DNA of 64,000 nucleotides, from assembly GCA_029948255.1 (NCBI GenBank), contig JALIZF010001912.1:186001-250000 (forward strand). Direction: 5' to 3'. Below are positions 61,439 to 64,000 of the stretch, in pieces. The notes beneath the pieces are model-generated. The model made no database searches. It had not been told where the DNA came from and saw nothing but the letters and a program-made list of their open reading frames with translations. How positions within the stretch are numbered: the stretch's first letter is position 1; each line of letters begins with the position of its first letter. Both the position numbers and the translations under genes were made by a program. This DNA comes from Telmatactis stephensoni (taxonomy: Eukaryota > Cnidaria > Anthozoa > Actiniaria > Isophelliidae).

Positions 61439-61732
61439 TACCGCCGTTTTCGATGAAACGCGACTACCTAGACATCAACATTGTAGTCTGCAATTTGCAT
61501 TAGACGTACGTCAATATTCTTTACCTCTGAATAAATGCACATTTTACGAGATACATCGATTGCTATCAATTGCAAAAATTTTAAAAGACGCTTTTTTTTG
61601 AATTTTGGAAGTTAGGAAAGATTTCAGTGGGTTTTGAGTCTTTCGAGAACGATTGACGACCGTGTAATGCAAAGTGCAGACTACAGTGTTGATGTCTAGG
61701 TAGTCGCGTTTCATCGAAAACGGCGGTAACAC
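61439..61732. mobile_element. 294-bp MITE, TACCGCCGTTTTCGATGAAA termini
   Basis: About 68-bp inverted arms, nearly perfect. Flanked by TTA at the left and TAA at the right, so target duplication is unclear. Confidence 0.8.
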
Positions 61733-61769
61733 TCAAACTCTAGTATATAACATTCAGTCGCAAGGATTT

Positions 61770-62245
61770 CGAATTTCTCGTTAGTTTTTCTCTTCAGAAG
61801 TGAACATGGGCTTCCTGTGTCAGATCAAAAAGTGAAAGAAATAAAATTCTAAATAAAAAACTCCCGTTTTCCTAACAGCATTGACATGAGTCGAAGTTTC
61901 TAGTCTTCAGGCCAATATTTCAAAATTCTCGTTAGTCTTTCTCTTCAGAAGTGAACAACATGGGCTTCCTGTGTCAGGTCAAAAAGTGAAAGAAATCAAA
62001 TTCTAAATAAAAACTCCCGTTTTCCTACATGTCCTAACAGCATTGACATGAGTCGAAGTTTCTAGGCTTCAGGCCAATATTTCAAAATTCTCGTTAGTCT
62101 TTCTCTTCAGAAGTGAACAACATGGGCTTCCTGTGTCAGGTCAAAAAGTGAAAGAAATCAAATTCTAAATAAAAACTCCCGTTTTCCTAACAAGCACTGA
62201 AATGAGTCGAAGTTTCTAGGCTTCTGGCCAATATTTCAAAATTCC
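61770..62245 (+). repeat. Tandem triplication, ~154-162-bp unit, one motif per unit
   Basis: Three copies marked by GGGCTTCCTGTGTCAGRTCA at 61808, 61962 and 62124. Each has TTCTCGTTAGT, CAGAAGTGAACA and AAACTCCCGTTTTCCTA in the same order. Confidence 0.88.
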
Positions 62246-62436
62246 TGAGGATCACAAGCCTAAACATGTTCATCAGTTTGAAAATTATTCAAACCTTGCG
62301 TGATTGAATCTGATCAAACACTAAACGCCCACGTGAACAACCTCGTGCTTGTACCTTGTTTCCAAGGCGGAAGTACGTCAACAAACAAATCTGCCCCTTC
62401 TGATTGGTCAAAAATGACGTATAGCATAGTATATGA

Positions 62437-62562
62437 TCAGATGCTATGATTGGTTCGTGGTGATGTAAGTTACTGATTTTGTTCCAACTATTGCACCACC
62501 ATCAATAGAAATACTGCAACTCAGGCTGTTTGTTACGAGTACATCGATAGAGACTGAGAATT
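62437..62562 (+). promoter_or_regulatory. Promoter/leader block of the 62.6-kb gene
   Basis: Shared with 58308-58433. It contains an inverted CCAAT (GATTGG) and TGATGTAAG, which resembles a C/EBP-ATF composite site. Just upstream are TGACGT (about 62415) and another GATTGG (about 62402). Binding is not shown. Confidence 0.35.
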
Positions 62563-64000
62563 CAGTTGTGTGAGAGGCGACCGCAAGATCTTTGAGAAGT
62601 TTTCAGTTTTTATCGAGCATTTCAGCTTCTCTGGAGCTGGAATCCGAAACACTCCGCGTCCAAAACTCTTCGTTGGCGCCATCAACAAGCGCCGACCGGC
62701 CGGCAAGACAAGCGAAGTCAAACCATTCAAACGTCTGAGAGTTTTTCTCCAGAACCAAATACCGAAACATTATGGAACGAAAACCTCAATCAACTTTCCA
62801 ACTCCTCTTGGCTATCTTGGCCCAACAACAATTTGGTTCCCAAGATCAGCAAAGCCAAGATCGAGAACGACACAAAGACCGAGATCGAGACTGTGTTTTT
62901 AACAGGCTCGAAAACACCGACCAAACGAAGCTACGTTCAACAAGATTCTACAAAGCATTACGCCAAATCCAAATCCAAGCCCGAGCATCAACAAATTGCA
63001 AACTGCAAAGTACTAGTCGATATCGAGCCGGATCACCCATTTGCCGTGGACAAAATAAAGCAAGAATCCAAAGAGAGCGATTGCGCCGTTGGATCTTGCA
63101 CAGAGAATTCAATTGCAGAGTTTGACCCAGGTAAGAAACGCAAGAAATCTTTTTGGGAAGAGGGAAGAAATTTGTAGCATCTAGCACTTAAAGGGTGTCA
63201 CGACACACATCTGTGTTCTCTGGCTGACAACATGTCACAATTTTTGCTTGTTTAGTGGGAATATCTTTGAGACCCTCTTTTTCGATCCAGAGATTCCCAG
63301 TCAAATCTTACCATCCCTTTTCCATTTTTTTCCTACCTAAGAATGCAATTCTTTTTACCTTGTTTTCTTGAACTTTAACTTCTGCATTAAGAGCTTGTTG
63401 CTTCCCCCAGGAGTTCAAGTTGAGTGAAGGGGGGGTCACTGACAGTGAATAATTTTTGGTAGTAAAGTATACGACTTCTTATATAAAACAAATATTTATC
63501 TATATTTTTCTATTATCAGAAACGTTATATTGGACTCCGATTCCAGAACATAACCTAAACAACACCGTTAATCAGGATAACGAGTTGTTTCCAGTTAAAA
63601 CTGAAGCACAAGAAGCCGAAGTATCCCCATTTAGTGGGTGCCTTATGGACTGCCCAATCAAGCCTGACCCAGATATGGCAGACCCTTTCTATGAAGAATA
63701 CTTGGATCTTAGCAACCTTTACCCTGAATTGTTCCTTGGATTTGATCCCAACCCTTGTGATTTTCTTGTAAGCGAAACAGAAAAGATGGCAGATGTTAAA
63801 GAGGAAGCCCCAGTTTTTTCTCCATCTGACGATATCTTGAAAGAGATTGACAGTCTCCTGGCAGAAGCCGAGTTAAGCACTATCAAGGAAGAGGGAAATG
63901 AGCTGATCGATGTTGAAGTTATCGATGAAGCACCTTCAGATCAGGGACAAGCTGACTACTTGTCGTCTTGCGTGTCATCACCTGGAAGTATCAACACCAT
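62562..64000 (+). CDS. Acidic transcription-factor-like protein, partial (runs off the window)
   Basis: Strong coding signal in an exon ending at 63130 (donor GTAAGA) and a second exon from 63520 (acceptor ATTATCAG) to the window end. The junction is phase 1 and reads FDPETLYWTPIPEHN. The product is rich in Glu, Asp, Ser and Pro, with SETEKMADVKEEAPVFSPSD and repeated KxE motifs, like an activation domain. No DNA-binding domain is seen inside the window. A stress-type bZIP factor (ATF4 or XBP1 class) is a guess from composition only. In the first 200 bp the coding-like frame (PRPKLFVGAINKRRPAGK) differs by one base from the downstream frame (SPEPNTETLWNE), with the change at a run of five T at 62742-62746. 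Neither frame has an ATG there; the first ATG, 62772, opens a third frame of 117 codons. The start is therefore unresolved. Confidence 0.6.

Noticed and set aside
62772..63125. 117-codon ORF from the first ATG as the main product of the last gene
   Set aside because: Codon pattern and the splice-phase match favour the other frame, which continues into exon 2; this one stops before the donor. It may still act as a uORF.

Overview
The window looks like nuclear DNA from an anthozoan cnidarian, most likely a reef coral. This is inferred from AT-rich sequence, GT-AG introns, COUP-TF-type nuclear receptors, a metabotropic-glutamate-like class C receptor relic, TSP1/EGF secreted proteins, and very dense MITEs, foldback elements and RLE-type LINEs. 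The species cannot be fixed by reading. Nothing suggests a prokaryotic or viral locus.

Layout. 0-1 kb: last exon of a synaptotagmin-like gene (+). 1.1-1.4 kb: two small DNA-transposon remnants. 2.6-4.9 kb: a two-exon secreted protein with a TSP1 repeat, an EGF-like module and six cysteine-rich repeats. 5.0-7.7 kb: a nearly intact PIF/Harbinger-type transposon. 7.9-25 kb: no convincing gene, but many MITEs, tandem repeats and long inverted repeats, including an almost perfect hairpin at 10.2-10.8 kb. 25.4-28.1 kb: a class C GPCR pseudogene whose 3' end is triplicated in tandem. 28.3-33.8 kb: repeats.

34.1-56.1 kb holds the main gene content: two COUP-TF-like (NR2F-type) nuclear receptor genes arranged tail to tail, each with three coding exons and phase-1 introns at matching positions. 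The second gene has a first intron of about 12.8 kb filled with LINE fragments, a 1.7-kb TTAA-flanked foldback element and a 3.5-kb TIR element. 56-62 kb: MITEs and tandem repeats. 62.4-64 kb: the start of a gene for an acidic, transcription-factor-like protein that runs off the window. Its leader contains a ~126-bp block also found at 58.3 kb.

The strongest unexplained pattern is a short motif (TTGGGCTTCCTGTGG and variants) that occurs about 15-18 times in both orientations. It lies at the ends of a foldback, inside a MITE, bracketing the synaptotagmin exon, and once or twice per unit in three tandem arrays whose sequences are otherwise unrelated. A second pattern is a shared core, ACCATTYRAGTGC, in several minisatellites. 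All calls are by eye: repeat boundaries are accurate to a few bases where target duplications are described, and otherwise approximate.
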